Assembly (NCBI GenBank): GCA_963714995.1
Contig: CAVQQP010000017.1
Location: 496,001 to 560,000, forward strand
Length of the DNA stretch: 64,000 nucleotides
Origin: Prado023 sp963714995
GTDB lineage: Bacteria; Actinomycetota; Actinomycetes; S36-B12; CAIYMF01
Reading direction: 5' to 3'
Shown: positions 41,916 through 50,381 of the stretch, in pieces
How the letters are laid out: every line of letters starts with the position of its first letter
Numbering within the stretch: the stretch's first letter is position 1
Notes under the pieces: model-generated
The model's database searches: none
Told to the model about the DNA's origin: nothing
What the model saw: the letters and a program-made list of their open reading frames with translations, nothing else
Program-made: the position numbers and the translations under genes

Positions 41916-43637
41916 ATGAGCGCGGCCACCCAGTTGACCTTCGACGACCTGGGCCCTGGGCTGAACCAGGTGACCTTCGTCGTGGTCGACCTCGAGACCG
42001 ACGGCGGCAGCCCTGAGGGTGCCGGGATCACCGAGATCGGCGCCGTCAAGGTCCGTGGCGGGGAGGTCGTGGGGCAGTTCCAGACGCTGGTGCACCTCGG
42101 CCGCCCGCTGCCGCCGTTCATCCGTGCCCTGACCGGCATCACCGACGACATGCTGCGCAGCGCGCCCCCGCTGTCCGCGGCCCTCCCGGCCTTCCTGGAG
42201 TTCGCCCACGGCGCGGTGCTGGTGGCCCACAACGCCCCCTACGACGTGAGCTTCCTCAAGGGTGCCTGCGCCCGCCTGGACATGCCCTGGCCCGATCCCC
42301 AGGTCGTGGACACCGCCCGCCTGGCGCGCCATGTCCTGACCCGCGACGAGGTCCCCAACTGCAAGCTGGGCACGCTCGCCCGGCACTTCCGCACCGAGGT
42401 CACCCCCAACCACCGCGCCCTGGCCGATGCCCAGGCGACCGTGGACGTCCTGCACGGCCTGATGGAGCGGGTCGGCAACCTCGGCGTGCACAGCCTCACC
42501 GAGCTGCAGGGGTACAGCAGCCGGGTGCCCGACGCGCGACGGCGCAAGCGCGGCCTGGCGGACGGCCTTCCCGACGGGCCGGGGGTCTACGTCTTCGAGG
42601 ACTCACAGGGTGCGGCGCTGTACGTGGGCACCTCCCGCTCGATCCGCCGGCGGGTGCTGTCCTACTTCACCGCCGCCGAGCAGCGCCGCCGGATGACCGA
42701 GATGGTCGGCCTCGCGGCCAAGGTCGTCGCGGTGCCCTGCGCCACCCCGCTGGAGGCCCAGGTGCGCGAGCTGCGCACGATCGCCGCACGTGCCCCGCGG
42801 TACAACCGTCGATCCACCCGGCCGCAGAACGCCGTCTGGCTCAAGCTCACCGTCGAGCGGTTCCCCCGGGTCAGCGTGGTGAGCACGGTCCGCGACGACG
42901 TCGAGCGCGGCGCGCGCTACATCGGGCCGTTCACCAGCCGGCGTACCGCCGAGGCCGCCGCGGAGGCGCTCGCGGAGGCCCTCCCGCTGCGCACATGCTC
43001 CCAGTCGCTGTCGAGCCGGCCCAAGGCCTCAGCGTGCGTCCTGGCCGAGCTGGGCCGGTGCCCGGCGCCCTGCGTCGGGGCCGTGACCTCCGAGGAGTAC
43101 GCAGCCATCGTCGCGCGGGCGCAGCGCGCGCTCGGCAGCGACCCGGCGGAGGTCGTGGACGCCCTGACCGCCCGCATGGACGTCCTCGCCGGGCAGGAGC
43201 GCTACGAGGAGGCCGGCGCGTGGCGCGACCGCCTCAGCGCCCTGCTGCGCGGGGTGGACACCGCCACCACCAGCGACGTCCTGGGCCAGACCCACCAGAT
43301 CGTCGCCGCCCGGCCGACCGACGACCGCGGCTGGGAGGTGCACGTCATCCGCCACGGCAGGCTGGCCGCGGCGGGGGTGATCCCGGCAGGGGTCGACCCC
43401 ACCGGTCCGCTTGCGGCGATCCTCGCCGCAGCCGAGGAGGTGGCGGCGCCGATCCGGCCCACGACGGCGGCCCTGCCCGAGGAGACCCAGATCCTGGCCC
43501 GCTGGCTGTTCTCCCCCGGCGTCCGCCTGGTCAACCACGACGGCCCGCCCCTGGCCCTGCCGCGACGCGGGGCGGCCTCCCGCCGCGATGCCTTCGAGGT
43601 GGACCTGCGTGACCCCGTGCTCGGGCTGGTCCGCTAG
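41916..43637 (+). CDS. DEDDh 3'-5' exonuclease fused to a GIY-YIG (UvrC-like) nuclease
   Basis: 573 residues. An N-terminal DnaQ/DEDDh exonuclease (VVDLETDGG, then HNAPYDVSFL and HRALADAQAT) occupies about 20-190. A GIY-YIG nuclease with GVYVFEDSQGAALYVGTS follows at about 210-300, then a UvrC-like region with Cys (CVLAELGRCPAPC) and a coiled segment. Both catalytic sets look intact. It is likely a repair nuclease, probably cleaving and then trimming DNA. Rv2191 is the mycobacterial counterpart by position, as I recall. It ends 19 bp from the convergent qcrB. Confidence 0.88.
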   Translation: MSAATQLTFDDLGPGLNQVTFVVVDLETDGGSPEGAGITEIGAVKVRGGEVVGQFQTLVHLGRPLPPFIRALTGITDDMLRSAPPLSAALPAFLEFAHGAVLVAHNAPYDVSFLKGACARLDMPWPDPQVVDTARLARHVLTRDEVPNCKLGTLARHFRTEVTPNHRALADAQATVDVLHGLMERVGNLGVHSLTELQGYSSRVPDARRRKRGLADGLPDGPGVYVFEDSQGAALYVGTSRSIRRRVLSYFTAAEQRRRMTEMVGLAAKVVAVPCATPLEAQVRELRTIAARAPRYNRRSTRPQNAVWLKLTVERFPRVSVVSTVRDDVERGARYIGPFTSRRTAEAAAEALAEALPLRTCSQSLSSRPKASACVLAELGRCPAPCVGAVTSEEYAAIVARAQRALGSDPAEVVDALTARMDVLAGQERYEEAGAWRDRLSALLRGVDTATTSDVLGQTHQIVAARPTDDRGWEVHVIRHGRLAAAGVIPAGVDPTGPLAAILAAAEEVAAPIRPTTAALPEETQILARWLFSPGVRLVNHDGPPLALPRRGAASRRDAFEVDLRDPVLGLVR

Positions 43638-43656
43638 GACACTGGCGTCGCCGGGA

Positions 43657-45324
43657 TCAGTGCTGGTGCTCGGCGATCTCGGCCGCGGCCTGGGAGCCGG
43701 ACTCGACCGCCTCGTGCAGCTCGTGGTCGATGTGGACCTGCGCTGCCGCCAGCTCCTCGTCGGTCGGCAGGGGCACGTTGTCGGCGAAGAAGAACCGGGA
43801 GAAGCGTGACCTGCTCCGCTCCCGGCGTCCGGCCGGGTTGGCCACGCCGTTCTCGTCGACGGCCTCCGGCAGCGCCAGTGGCTCGACGTCCGTCTTCGAC
43901 AGGATCTTGGCCCGGTACTCCTCGTCCACGGGCTCGTGGATCTCGAGGAACTCCCCGCTCGGCAGGCGCAGCACCCGACCGGTCTCCCGACCGTGCAGGA
44001 GCAGGTCGCGATCCCGGCGCTGCAGCGACAGGGCGATGCGCTTGGTCACGATGAATGCCACGATCGGCCCGACGACCAGCAGGACCTGCAGCACCCGGAT
44101 CATCGTGTTGAAGCTCAGGTCGAAGTTGTAGGCGATGATGTCGTTGCCGCCGCCGATCATGAGCACGATGTAGAACGTGAGCATCGCGGCACCGAGGGCG
44201 GTGCGGGTGGGGGCGTTGCGCGGACGGTCGAGCAGGTGATGCTCGCGGTTGTCCTTGCCGGTGGCGTACCGCTCGATCCATGGATAGGCGCCCACCAGCA
44301 CGAGCAGCAGCGGGGCGAGGACCATCGCCGGGATGATGAGGCTGAGGGTCAGGGTGTGGCCGAACGCCGTGATCTCCCACGGGGGCATCAGGCGCAGGGC
44401 CCCGTCGAGGAAGCCCACGTACCAGTCGGGCTGCGAGCCGGCGGTGACCTGGTCGGGCATGTACGGTCCGTAGGCCCAGATCGGGTTGATCTGGAACAGC
44501 CCGGCCATCGCCACGATCGTGCCGAACACGACGAAGAAGAAGCCGCCGGCCTTGGCCATGTACACCGGCATGAAGGGGTAGCCCACGACGTTGTCGTTGG
44601 TGCGGCCCGGGCCCGGGAACTGCGTGTGCTTCTGGTACCAGACCATCATGAGGTGGGCGGTGACCAGCCCGAGGATCAGCCCCGGGACCAGGAGGATGTG
44701 GATGCCGTAGAGCCGCGGGATGAAGGCCGTCCCGGGGAACTCGCCGTCGAAGAGCAGGAACGAGAACCAGGTGCCGATCACCGGCGAGGCCTGGATGATG
44801 CCCTGGGTGATCCGCAGGCCCGTGCCCGAGAGCAGGTCGTCTGGCAGGGAGTAGCCCGAGAAGCCGGCCGCGATGGCCAGCAGGAACAGCACGACCCCGA
44901 TGACCCAGTTGAGCTCACGGGGCTTGCGGAAGGCTCCGGTGAAGAACACGCGCAGGAGGTGGATCGCGATCGCGGCCACGAAGAAGAGCGCCGCCATGTG
45001 GTGGATCTGGCGGATGAGCAGCCCGCCGCGCACGTCGAAGGAGATGTCCAGCGTGGAGGCCATGGCCTCACTCATCTTCACGCCCTTCAGGGGGGCGTAG
45101 GAGCCGTCATAGACGACCTCGATCATCGACGGCTTGAACCACAGCGTGAGGTACACGCCGGTGAGCAGGATGACGATGAAGGAGTACAGGGCGATCTCGC
45201 CGAGCATGAACGACCAGTGGTCCGGGAAGACCTTGTTCAGCTGGCGCCGCATGAAGCTGGAGTTGCCCAGGCGATCGTCGACCCAGCCCGCGCCCTTGCC
45301 CCCGGTCTCGTACACCACACTCAT
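43657..45324 (-). CDS. qcrB: cytochrome bc1 complex, cytochrome b subunit
   Basis: 555 residues. Eight or more membrane helices with the heme-ligand His pairs in RQIHHMAALFF-like and VTAHLMMVW regions, and the quinol-site motif PDWYVGFLDG. The long C-terminal extension (about 130 residues, ending in a His/Glu-rich tail) is typical of actinobacterial QcrB. It oxidises menaquinol and passes electrons to QcrA/QcrC within the bc1-aa3 supercomplex. The ATG at 45324 overlaps the qcrA stop (ATGA), so the three qcr genes are co-translated. Confidence 0.96.
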   Translation of the reverse strand: MSVVYETGGKGAGWVDDRLGNSSFMRRQLNKVFPDHWSFMLGEIALYSFIVILLTGVYLTLWFKPSMIEVVYDGSYAPLKGVKMSEAMASTLDISFDVRGGLLIRQIHHMAALFFVAAIAIHLLRVFFTGAFRKPRELNWVIGVVLFLLAIAAGFSGYSLPDDLLSGTGLRITQGIIQASPVIGTWFSFLLFDGEFPGTAFIPRLYGIHILLVPGLILGLVTAHLMMVWYQKHTQFPGPGRTNDNVVGYPFMPVYMAKAGGFFFVVFGTIVAMAGLFQINPIWAYGPYMPDQVTAGSQPDWYVGFLDGALRLMPPWEITAFGHTLTLSLIIPAMVLAPLLLVLVGAYPWIERYATGKDNREHHLLDRPRNAPTRTALGAAMLTFYIVLMIGGGNDIIAYNFDLSFNTMIRVLQVLLVVGPIVAFIVTKRIALSLQRRDRDLLLHGRETGRVLRLPSGEFLEIHEPVDEEYRAKILSKTDVEPLALPEAVDENGVANPAGRRERSRSRFSRFFFADNVPLPTDEELAAAQVHIDHELHEAVESGSQAAAEIAEHQH

Positions 45325-46340
45325 GAGCGCTCCCAGAAACTCGGTCCGACAGGCTGCTGGAAGTCACTGACGGCCACCAGGTAACCCTCGTCATCGACGG
45401 TGATCGGCAGCTGCGGCATCTGACGGGCCGCAGGACCGAACACCACGTTGCCCGAATCCGCCAGGTCGAAGGTCGACTGATGGCACGGACACAGCAAATG
45501 GTGCGTCCGCTGCTCATAGAGCGCAATCGGACAGCCCACGTGGGTGCAGATCTTCGAGTACGCCAGGATCCCCTGGTAGTCCCACGCCTCGCCCTGCTGG
45601 GAGACGATCTCGTCGGGCCGCATCCGGACGAGGATGATCGCAGCCTTGGCCCGGGCGTTGAGGTTGCCCTCCTCCTCCTCGATGTCGTGGAGGTTTGCCG
45701 GAACCGCCGCGACCAGGCCACCGACAGGCACGTCCTGCGGCTTGATCGGGTTCAGCGAGACGTCGGTGACGATGCGCACGTCGGTGTCCCAGATCGTCTG
45801 CTCGAGCTGCTCCGCGGGGCTCAGGGCGCCCTTGGGGGCGACGTAGAGGTCGCGCAGCAGGATCACCAGCGGGAGCGGGAGCACCAGCATCGCGCCGATC
45901 AGCGTGCGCCGGATGATCGGGCGCTGGGCGAACCCGGAGTCGGCCAGCCCGCGGTCGAACGCCTCGACCGCCGCCTGGCGCTCGTCCGGTGCCGAGCGCA
46001 TCTCGTGACGCATCGCCACGACCTCGTTGCCGGGCATGAGCTTGCGTGCCCAGTGGATCGCGCCCAGGCCGATCAGCAGGATGCCCAGGCCGAGGCTCAG
46101 GCCCAGCGCCAGGTTCAGGGCGCCGACCGGGCCGAGGAACGGCACGTTGATCCCGGCGTCGACCGGGATCACGACGTAGGCGACGACGGACGCCAGGATC
46201 AGGACCGCGGCCAGCACGAAGAGCGTGGCCACCTGCCGCTCGGCCCGCGTGGCGGCCCGGGGGTCGACGTCCGTGCGCCGGGGGTGGTGCGCTGCGGTCG
46301 CCGTGACGAAGTCCGGCTGGGTCTCGGTGGAGTCACTCAT
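45321..46340 (-). CDS. qcrA: cytochrome bc1 complex, Rieske iron-sulfur subunit
   Basis: 339 residues. Three membrane helices (about 45-70, 78-100, 155-178) precede the Rieske fold with CTHVGCP and CPCHQSTFD, which ligate the [2Fe-2S] cluster. The three-helix N-terminus is the actinobacterial type. It receives electrons from menaquinol at the b subunit and passes them to the diheme cytochrome c. The ATG at 46340 overlaps the qcrC stop. Confidence 0.96.
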   Translation of the reverse strand: MSDSTETQPDFVTATAAHHPRRTDVDPRAATRAERQVATLFVLAAVLILASVVAYVVIPVDAGINVPFLGPVGALNLALGLSLGLGILLIGLGAIHWARKLMPGNEVVAMRHEMRSAPDERQAAVEAFDRGLADSGFAQRPIIRRTLIGAMLVLPLPLVILLRDLYVAPKGALSPAEQLEQTIWDTDVRIVTDVSLNPIKPQDVPVGGLVAAVPANLHDIEEEEGNLNARAKAAIILVRMRPDEIVSQQGEAWDYQGILAYSKICTHVGCPIALYEQRTHHLLCPCHQSTFDLADSGNVVFGPAARQMPQLPITVDDEGYLVAVSDFQQPVGPSFWERS

Positions 46341-47128
46341 CGGACCTTGGCTCCGATCCAGACGGCGAACCCGGCCATGAGGCCGAGCGCGAGGGTGAAC
46401 AGCAGTGCGCCTTCCGTGACGGGGCCGAAGGAGCCCAGCGCCCACCCTCCGGGCTGGGTCTGGGACTGCAGGTGGGCGACGTACTTGAGGATGTCCTGCT
46501 TCTCCGCCTCGCTCACGGTGCCGTCACCGAACACCGGCATGTTCTGCGGCCCGGTGAGCATCGCCTCGTACACCTGCTGGGGGGTGGACTCCATGAGGCT
46601 CGGCGCGTACTTGCCCTGGGTGAGTGCGGCACCACTGCCGGCGAAGTTGTGGCACTGGGCGCAGTTCGTGCGGAAGAGCTCGCCGCCGACGGCGAGGTCG
46701 GCGTTCGTGGTGTCGAGCTGCTCAGCCGTCGGGATGGCGGGCCCGGGGCCCAGGGTGGCGATGTACGCGGCCAGTGCGGCGATCTGCGGCTCGGTGTAGC
46801 TGGGATCCTTGCGCTCCACCTGCACGGTGGGAGCCGCCAGCGGCATGCGGCCGGTGGACACCTGGAAGTGCACCGAGGCTGCACCCGCCCCGATCAGGTT
46901 CGGGGCGACGCTCGTGCCCTCGGCGTTGAGCCCGTGGCACGACGCGCAGCCCTCGAGGTAGAGCGCCCTGCCCTCCTCCACGGCGGTCTCGCTGTGCGGG
47001 GAGCCGGCGGCACGGGCGGCGGTGCTCGTGGTCACGAGCGCGTAGATCGTGCCGATGATCGCGAGTGCGCCGAGCAGCAGCAGCATGAGCGCTGCTGGGT
47101 GCCTGCGTCGGGCTGCTTGACTGTTCAC
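46337..47128 (-). CDS. qcrC: cytochrome bc1 complex, diheme cytochrome c subunit
   Basis: 263 residues. An N-terminal membrane anchor (about 14-34), two c-type heme motifs (CASCHG and CAQCHN), axial Met-containing segments, and a C-terminal helix. It carries electrons directly to the aa3 oxidase, so no separate soluble cytochrome c is needed. The GTG start at 47128 follows AGAGGTAGG. It lies 54 bp after ctaE on the same strand, giving the order ctaE-qcrC-qcrA-qcrB. Confidence 0.95.
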   Translation of the reverse strand: MNSQAARRRHPAALMLLLLGALAIIGTIYALVTTSTAARAAGSPHSETAVEEGRALYLEGCASCHGLNAEGTSVAPNLIGAGAASVHFQVSTGRMPLAAPTVQVERKDPSYTEPQIAALAAYIATLGPGPAIPTAEQLDTTNADLAVGGELFRTNCAQCHNFAGSGAALTQGKYAPSLMESTPQQVYEAMLTGPQNMPVFGDGTVSEAEKQDILKYVAHLQSQTQPGGWALGSFGPVTEGALLFTLALGLMAGFAVWIGAKVR

Positions 47129-47182
47129 TGGCCTACCTCTGCAGGGATCGGTTTGCGGGGGCGGGGACGACCGGGACGGGCA

Positions 47183-47791
47183 CTACTGGAGCACATAGAT
47201 CGTGAAGAACAGCGCGATCCACACCACGTCGACGAAGTGCCAGTAGTAGCTGGTCACGATGGCCGCCGTGGCCTGCTCGTGACCGTACCGCCGGGAGGCG
47301 TAGGACCGGGCCAGCACGAACAGGAACGCCACCAGTCCGGCGATCACGTGCAGCCCGTGGAAGCCCGTGGTCAGGTAGAACGCCGAGCCGTAGGCCGAGG
47401 ACGACAGCGTCAGCCCCTCGACGGAGATCAGGTGGGCGTACTCGAAGACCTGGCCGCCGATGAAGATCGCGCCCAGGACGAACGTGAGGATGTACCAGCG
47501 CTGCATGCGGTGCAGGTCACCGCGCTCGGCGGCCAGCACCCCCATCTGGCAGGTCACGCTCGACGAGACCAGGATCAGGGTGTTGATCGTGGCGAACCCC
47601 ACGTTGAGGAACTGGGTCTCCTCGGCCCACACCTCAGGGTTCGTCGAGCGGAGCGTGAAGTACATGGCGAAGAGCCCGGCGAAGAACATCAGCTCGCTGG
47701 ACAGCCAGATGATGGTGCCCACAGCCACCTTGTTGGGGTGGGTCGGGTGGGCACCTGGGTGCGCGGAGGTCACAATGGTTGTCGAAGCCAC
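47183..47791 (-). CDS. ctaE: cytochrome c oxidase subunit III
   Basis: 202 residues with five membrane helices. WLSSELMFFAGLFAMYF and LTTGFHGLHVIAGL, followed by YYWHFVDVVWIALF, are the subunit III hallmarks. It stabilises the aa3 oxidase core. GTG at 47791 is the likely start; no clear ribosome-binding site is seen. It is the first gene of the ctaE-qcrCAB unit and is divergent from the receiver-domain gene. Confidence 0.94.
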   Translation of the reverse strand: MASTTIVTSAHPGAHPTHPNKVAVGTIIWLSSELMFFAGLFAMYFTLRSTNPEVWAEETQFLNVGFATINTLILVSSSVTCQMGVLAAERGDLHRMQRWYILTFVLGAIFIGGQVFEYAHLISVEGLTLSSSAYGSAFYLTTGFHGLHVIAGLVAFLFVLARSYASRRYGHEQATAAIVTSYYWHFVDVVWIALFFTIYVLQ

Positions 47792-47927
47792 GCGCGCAGT
47801 CTGTCAGATGTCGTCCAGACTTCCCACCCGGACCCCGATCCCGACGCCCACGTGTCCTGACCTGCTCCCCCGTGCGGCTGCTGGGACGCAGTAGCATCGC
47901 CCCAGACCCAACCCACAGGAGTCCCTC

Positions 47928-48350
47928 ATGCCCAGCCCCCAGGCCCCCCGATCGCTGCGGGTCATGGTCTACAGCGACGACCGCACGGTGCGTCGCGCCG
48001 TGATCACCGCCCTGGGCACCCGCCCGGATCCGGACCTCCCCGAGCTGGAGTTCGTCGAGGTCGCCACCGGACCGGTCGTGCTGCGCACCGCCGATGCCGG
48101 CGGGCTGGACCTGATGATCCTCGACGGGGAGGCCACCCCGACCGGCGGCCTGGGCCTGACGCGCCAGCTCAAGGACGAGATCCACCGCTGCCCGCCCATC
48201 CTGGTGCTCACCGGCCGCCCGCAGGACGCGTGGCTGGCCACATGGTCGCGGGCCGACGCCGTGGTGGGACACCCGCTCGACCCCGGTCAGGTGGCCGAGG
48301 CCGTGTCCGGCTTGCTGCGCACCCGGCTGCCTGCCACCACGCGCCCGTGA
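47928..48350 (+). CDS. stand-alone response-regulator receiver domain protein
   Basis: 140 residues, receiver fold only. YSDDRTVRR gives the acidic pair and LMILDGEATP the phospho-Asp; VLTGRP has the Thr, but the conserved Lys position appears to be His (VVGHPLDP). There is no output domain. Its role is unknown; a protein-interaction switch is likely. The ATG at 47928 has CAGGAG upstream, and TAGCAT at about 47891-47896 could be its -10. Its TGA overlaps the trpD GTG start (GTGA), so it is co-translated with trpD. Confidence 0.72.
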   Translation: MPSPQAPRSLRVMVYSDDRTVRRAVITALGTRPDPDLPELEFVEVATGPVVLRTADAGGLDLMILDGEATPTGGLGLTRQLKDEIHRCPPILVLTGRPQDAWLATWSRADAVVGHPLDPGQVAEAVSGLLRTRLPATTRP

Positions 48351-49441
48351 ACGAGGCGCCCCTGACCGACTGGGTCGACGTCCTCGAGGCGCTGCTGGCC
48401 GGCGAGGACCTCAGCGCCCCCACGACCACGTGGGTGATGGCCGAGATGCTCACCGGCTCCGCTCCCCCGGCGAACACCGCGGCCTTCCTGGTGGCGCTGC
48501 GCGCCAAGGGCGAGACCGCCCGCGAGGTGTCGGGCCTGGTGACCGGCATGATGAACGCCAGCGTGCCGCTGGACATCGAGGGTCCCGTGGTGGACACCTG
48601 CGGCACGGGCGGCGACCGCGCGCACACGGTCAACATCTCCACGATGGCCGCCGTCGTCGCGGCAGCGGCCGGGGCCCGCGTGGCCAAGCACGGCAACCGT
48701 GCGGCCTCCTCGCAGAGCGGATCGGCCGACATGCTCGAGGCGCTCGGCGTGGTCATCGACCTCCCGGCCGCCGCTGCTGCCCAGGCGGGCAGCCTGCTGG
48801 GGATCACGTTCTGCTTCGCGCCGGTGTTCCACCCCGCCATGCGCCACATCGGCCCGATCCGCCGGGAGCTGGGGATCCGTACGGTCTTCAACGTCCTGGG
48901 TCCCCTGGCCAACCCCGCCCACCCTGCGGCCCAGGTGCTCGGCGTGCCGACCGAGGCGATCGGCGAGCTCATGTCCGGGGTGCTGGCGGCCCGGGGCACC
49001 CGAGCCCTCGTGGTGCACGGCGACGACGGCCTCGACGAGCTCACGGTCTACACCACCTCCACCGTCTGGGACCTCACCGGCGAGGAGCCCCGACGGGTCA
49101 CCCTCGACCCCCGGGACCTCGGGATCGCCATGCCGGCTCCCGACGCGCTGCGGGGTGGGTCGGCCCGACGCAACGCCACGGTCTTCCGCACGCTGCTGGA
49201 CAGCCCCGATGACCCCTCGGTCGCCGGGATCCGCGATGCGGTCTGCCTGAACGCCGCTGCAGCGCTGGTGGCCTACTCCGCAGCCGGGGGCAGCCTCCCG
49301 GTCGACATCCCCGAGGCATCGACCGACCTCGCGACCAGGATGGCCGCAGCCCTCCCCGCGGCTGCGGAGGCCCTCGCCTCGGGCGCTGCGCGACGCCTGC
49401 TCGACCAGTGGATCAGCACCAGCCAGGACCTGCAGCCCTAG
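48347..49441 (+). CDS. trpD: anthranilate phosphoribosyltransferase
   Basis: 364 residues. VDTCGTGGDRAHTVNIST binds PRPP, KHGNRAASSQSGSADMLEALG binds anthranilate and pyrophosphate, and FCFAPVFHPAMRHIGPIRRELGIRTVFNVLGPLANP is split here as the conserved central block; all are present. It converts anthranilate and PRPP to phosphoribosyl-anthranilate in tryptophan synthesis. Its isolation from other trp genes, next to cytochrome oxidase genes, is normal for actinobacteria (Rv2192c as I recall). Confidence 0.95.
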   Translation: MNEAPLTDWVDVLEALLAGEDLSAPTTTWVMAEMLTGSAPPANTAAFLVALRAKGETAREVSGLVTGMMNASVPLDIEGPVVDTCGTGGDRAHTVNISTMAAVVAAAAGARVAKHGNRAASSQSGSADMLEALGVVIDLPAAAAAQAGSLLGITFCFAPVFHPAMRHIGPIRRELGIRTVFNVLGPLANPAHPAAQVLGVPTEAIGELMSGVLAARGTRALVVHGDDGLDELTVYTTSTVWDLTGEEPRRVTLDPRDLGIAMPAPDALRGGSARRNATVFRTLLDSPDDPSVAGIRDAVCLNAAAALVAYSAAGGSLPVDIPEASTDLATRMAAALPAAAEALASGAARRLLDQWISTSQDLQP

Positions 49442-49450
49442 GAGGCATCG

Positions 49451-49948
49451 ATGGCGAAGTCCGCGCGCCAGCGCGCGATGCCCCGCACGCCGCAGGAGCG
49501 TCCGACGACACCCCCTGCCGCCGACCTCGCGGCGAGTCCGCCGAGTCCGCCCGCTCCGCCCGCTGCTGAGAGCACACGGGTTGCTGCGGCTCCACGGGCA
49601 CCGACGTCCCGCCCGACCCGCGTGGAGCCGGAGTACCTGATCACCGGAACCCGGTGCACCGCGGGCCACACCCGTGGTCAGGAGCTCGACGCCGGTCGCC
49701 TGGGACTCGTGCCCAGCAGGAAGCGCGCTCGGATCGGCTTCGGGCTGGTCCTGTGGTGCGTGGCCGGCATGGCCGTCCTGGCCGCGGCCGGGATCACCTC
49801 GTGGACGTGGTCGTCCTGGGGCGGACAGGTCGCCCTGCTCTGGCTGGCGTTCGCCGCCGTCGTGGTCCGCCGCGCTGGGCACCGCAGGCGCTGCTGGGCG
49901 ACGCGCACGTGGCGGCACGCCTGGGGAGGGCTGGCGCCGGGGTCCTGA
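49451..49948 (+). CDS. proline-rich protein with membrane helices, function unknown
   Basis: 165 residues. A Pro/Ala/Arg-rich, disordered N-terminus (residues 1-58) leads to EYLITGTRCTAGHT and two hydrophobic segments (about 97-117 and 122-140), then a basic tail. An excellent ribosome-binding site (AGGAGGCATCG) lies before ATG 49451, 9 bp after trpD, so it is a real gene in the trpD unit. No known domain is recognised. It converges on ctaF. Confidence 0.6.
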   Translation: MAKSARQRAMPRTPQERPTTPPAADLAASPPSPPAPPAAESTRVAAAPRAPTSRPTRVEPEYLITGTRCTAGHTRGQELDAGRLGLVPSRKRARIGFGLVLWCVAGMAVLAAAGITSWTWSSWGGQVALLWLAFAAVVVRRAGHRRRCWATRTWRHAWGGLAPGS

Positions 49949-49982
49949 CCGGACGGGTCCGGTGCGGCCCGTCGCGGCTCAG

Positions 49983-50381
49983 TCAGAACTGGCGCTTGGG
50001 GCCCTGGTAGTACTCGAAGACCCAGTAGGCCGACGACATGATGATCAGCACCGCACCCGCAGCCACGATCCATGCGGCGAACGCCAGGCCGGCGAACGTG
50101 ATGGCCGCCGAGAGCCCCACCATCAGCGGCGCCCAGGAGTGCGGGCTGAAGAAGCCGTAGTCCGGGTCAGCGTCCCAGATCTCGGCGTCGGCGAGGTCCT
50201 CGGGCTGGTCGGGCAGTCGCGTGGCCGTGACAACGAGGTAGAAGCCGATCATCGCCGAGAGGAACCCGGTGAGGACCAGCGCGACCGTGCCCACCTCGTC
50301 GTGGGACATGATCCAGTACACGCCGGCGACGAGCAGGTAGAAGGCCGCGCCACCGAGGAACAGCTTGCCTGCGAGCTTCAC
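49983..50381 (-). CDS. ctaF: cytochrome c oxidase subunit IV (actinobacterial CtaF)
   Basis: 132 residues with four hydrophobic segments. The soluble loop EIWDADPDYGFFSPHSWAPL is typical of CtaF, a small subunit found only in actinobacterial aa3 oxidases and needed for the supercomplex. The ATG at 50381 overlaps the ctaD stop by 4 bp. Order ctaC-ctaD-ctaF on the minus strand is a single coupled operon. Confidence 0.92.
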   Translation of the reverse strand: MKLAGKLFLGGAAFYLLVAGVYWIMSHDEVGTVALVLTGFLSAMIGFYLVVTATRLPDQPEDLADAEIWDADPDYGFFSPHSWAPLMVGLSAAITFAGLAFAAWIVAAGAVLIIMSSAYWVFEYYQGPKRQF

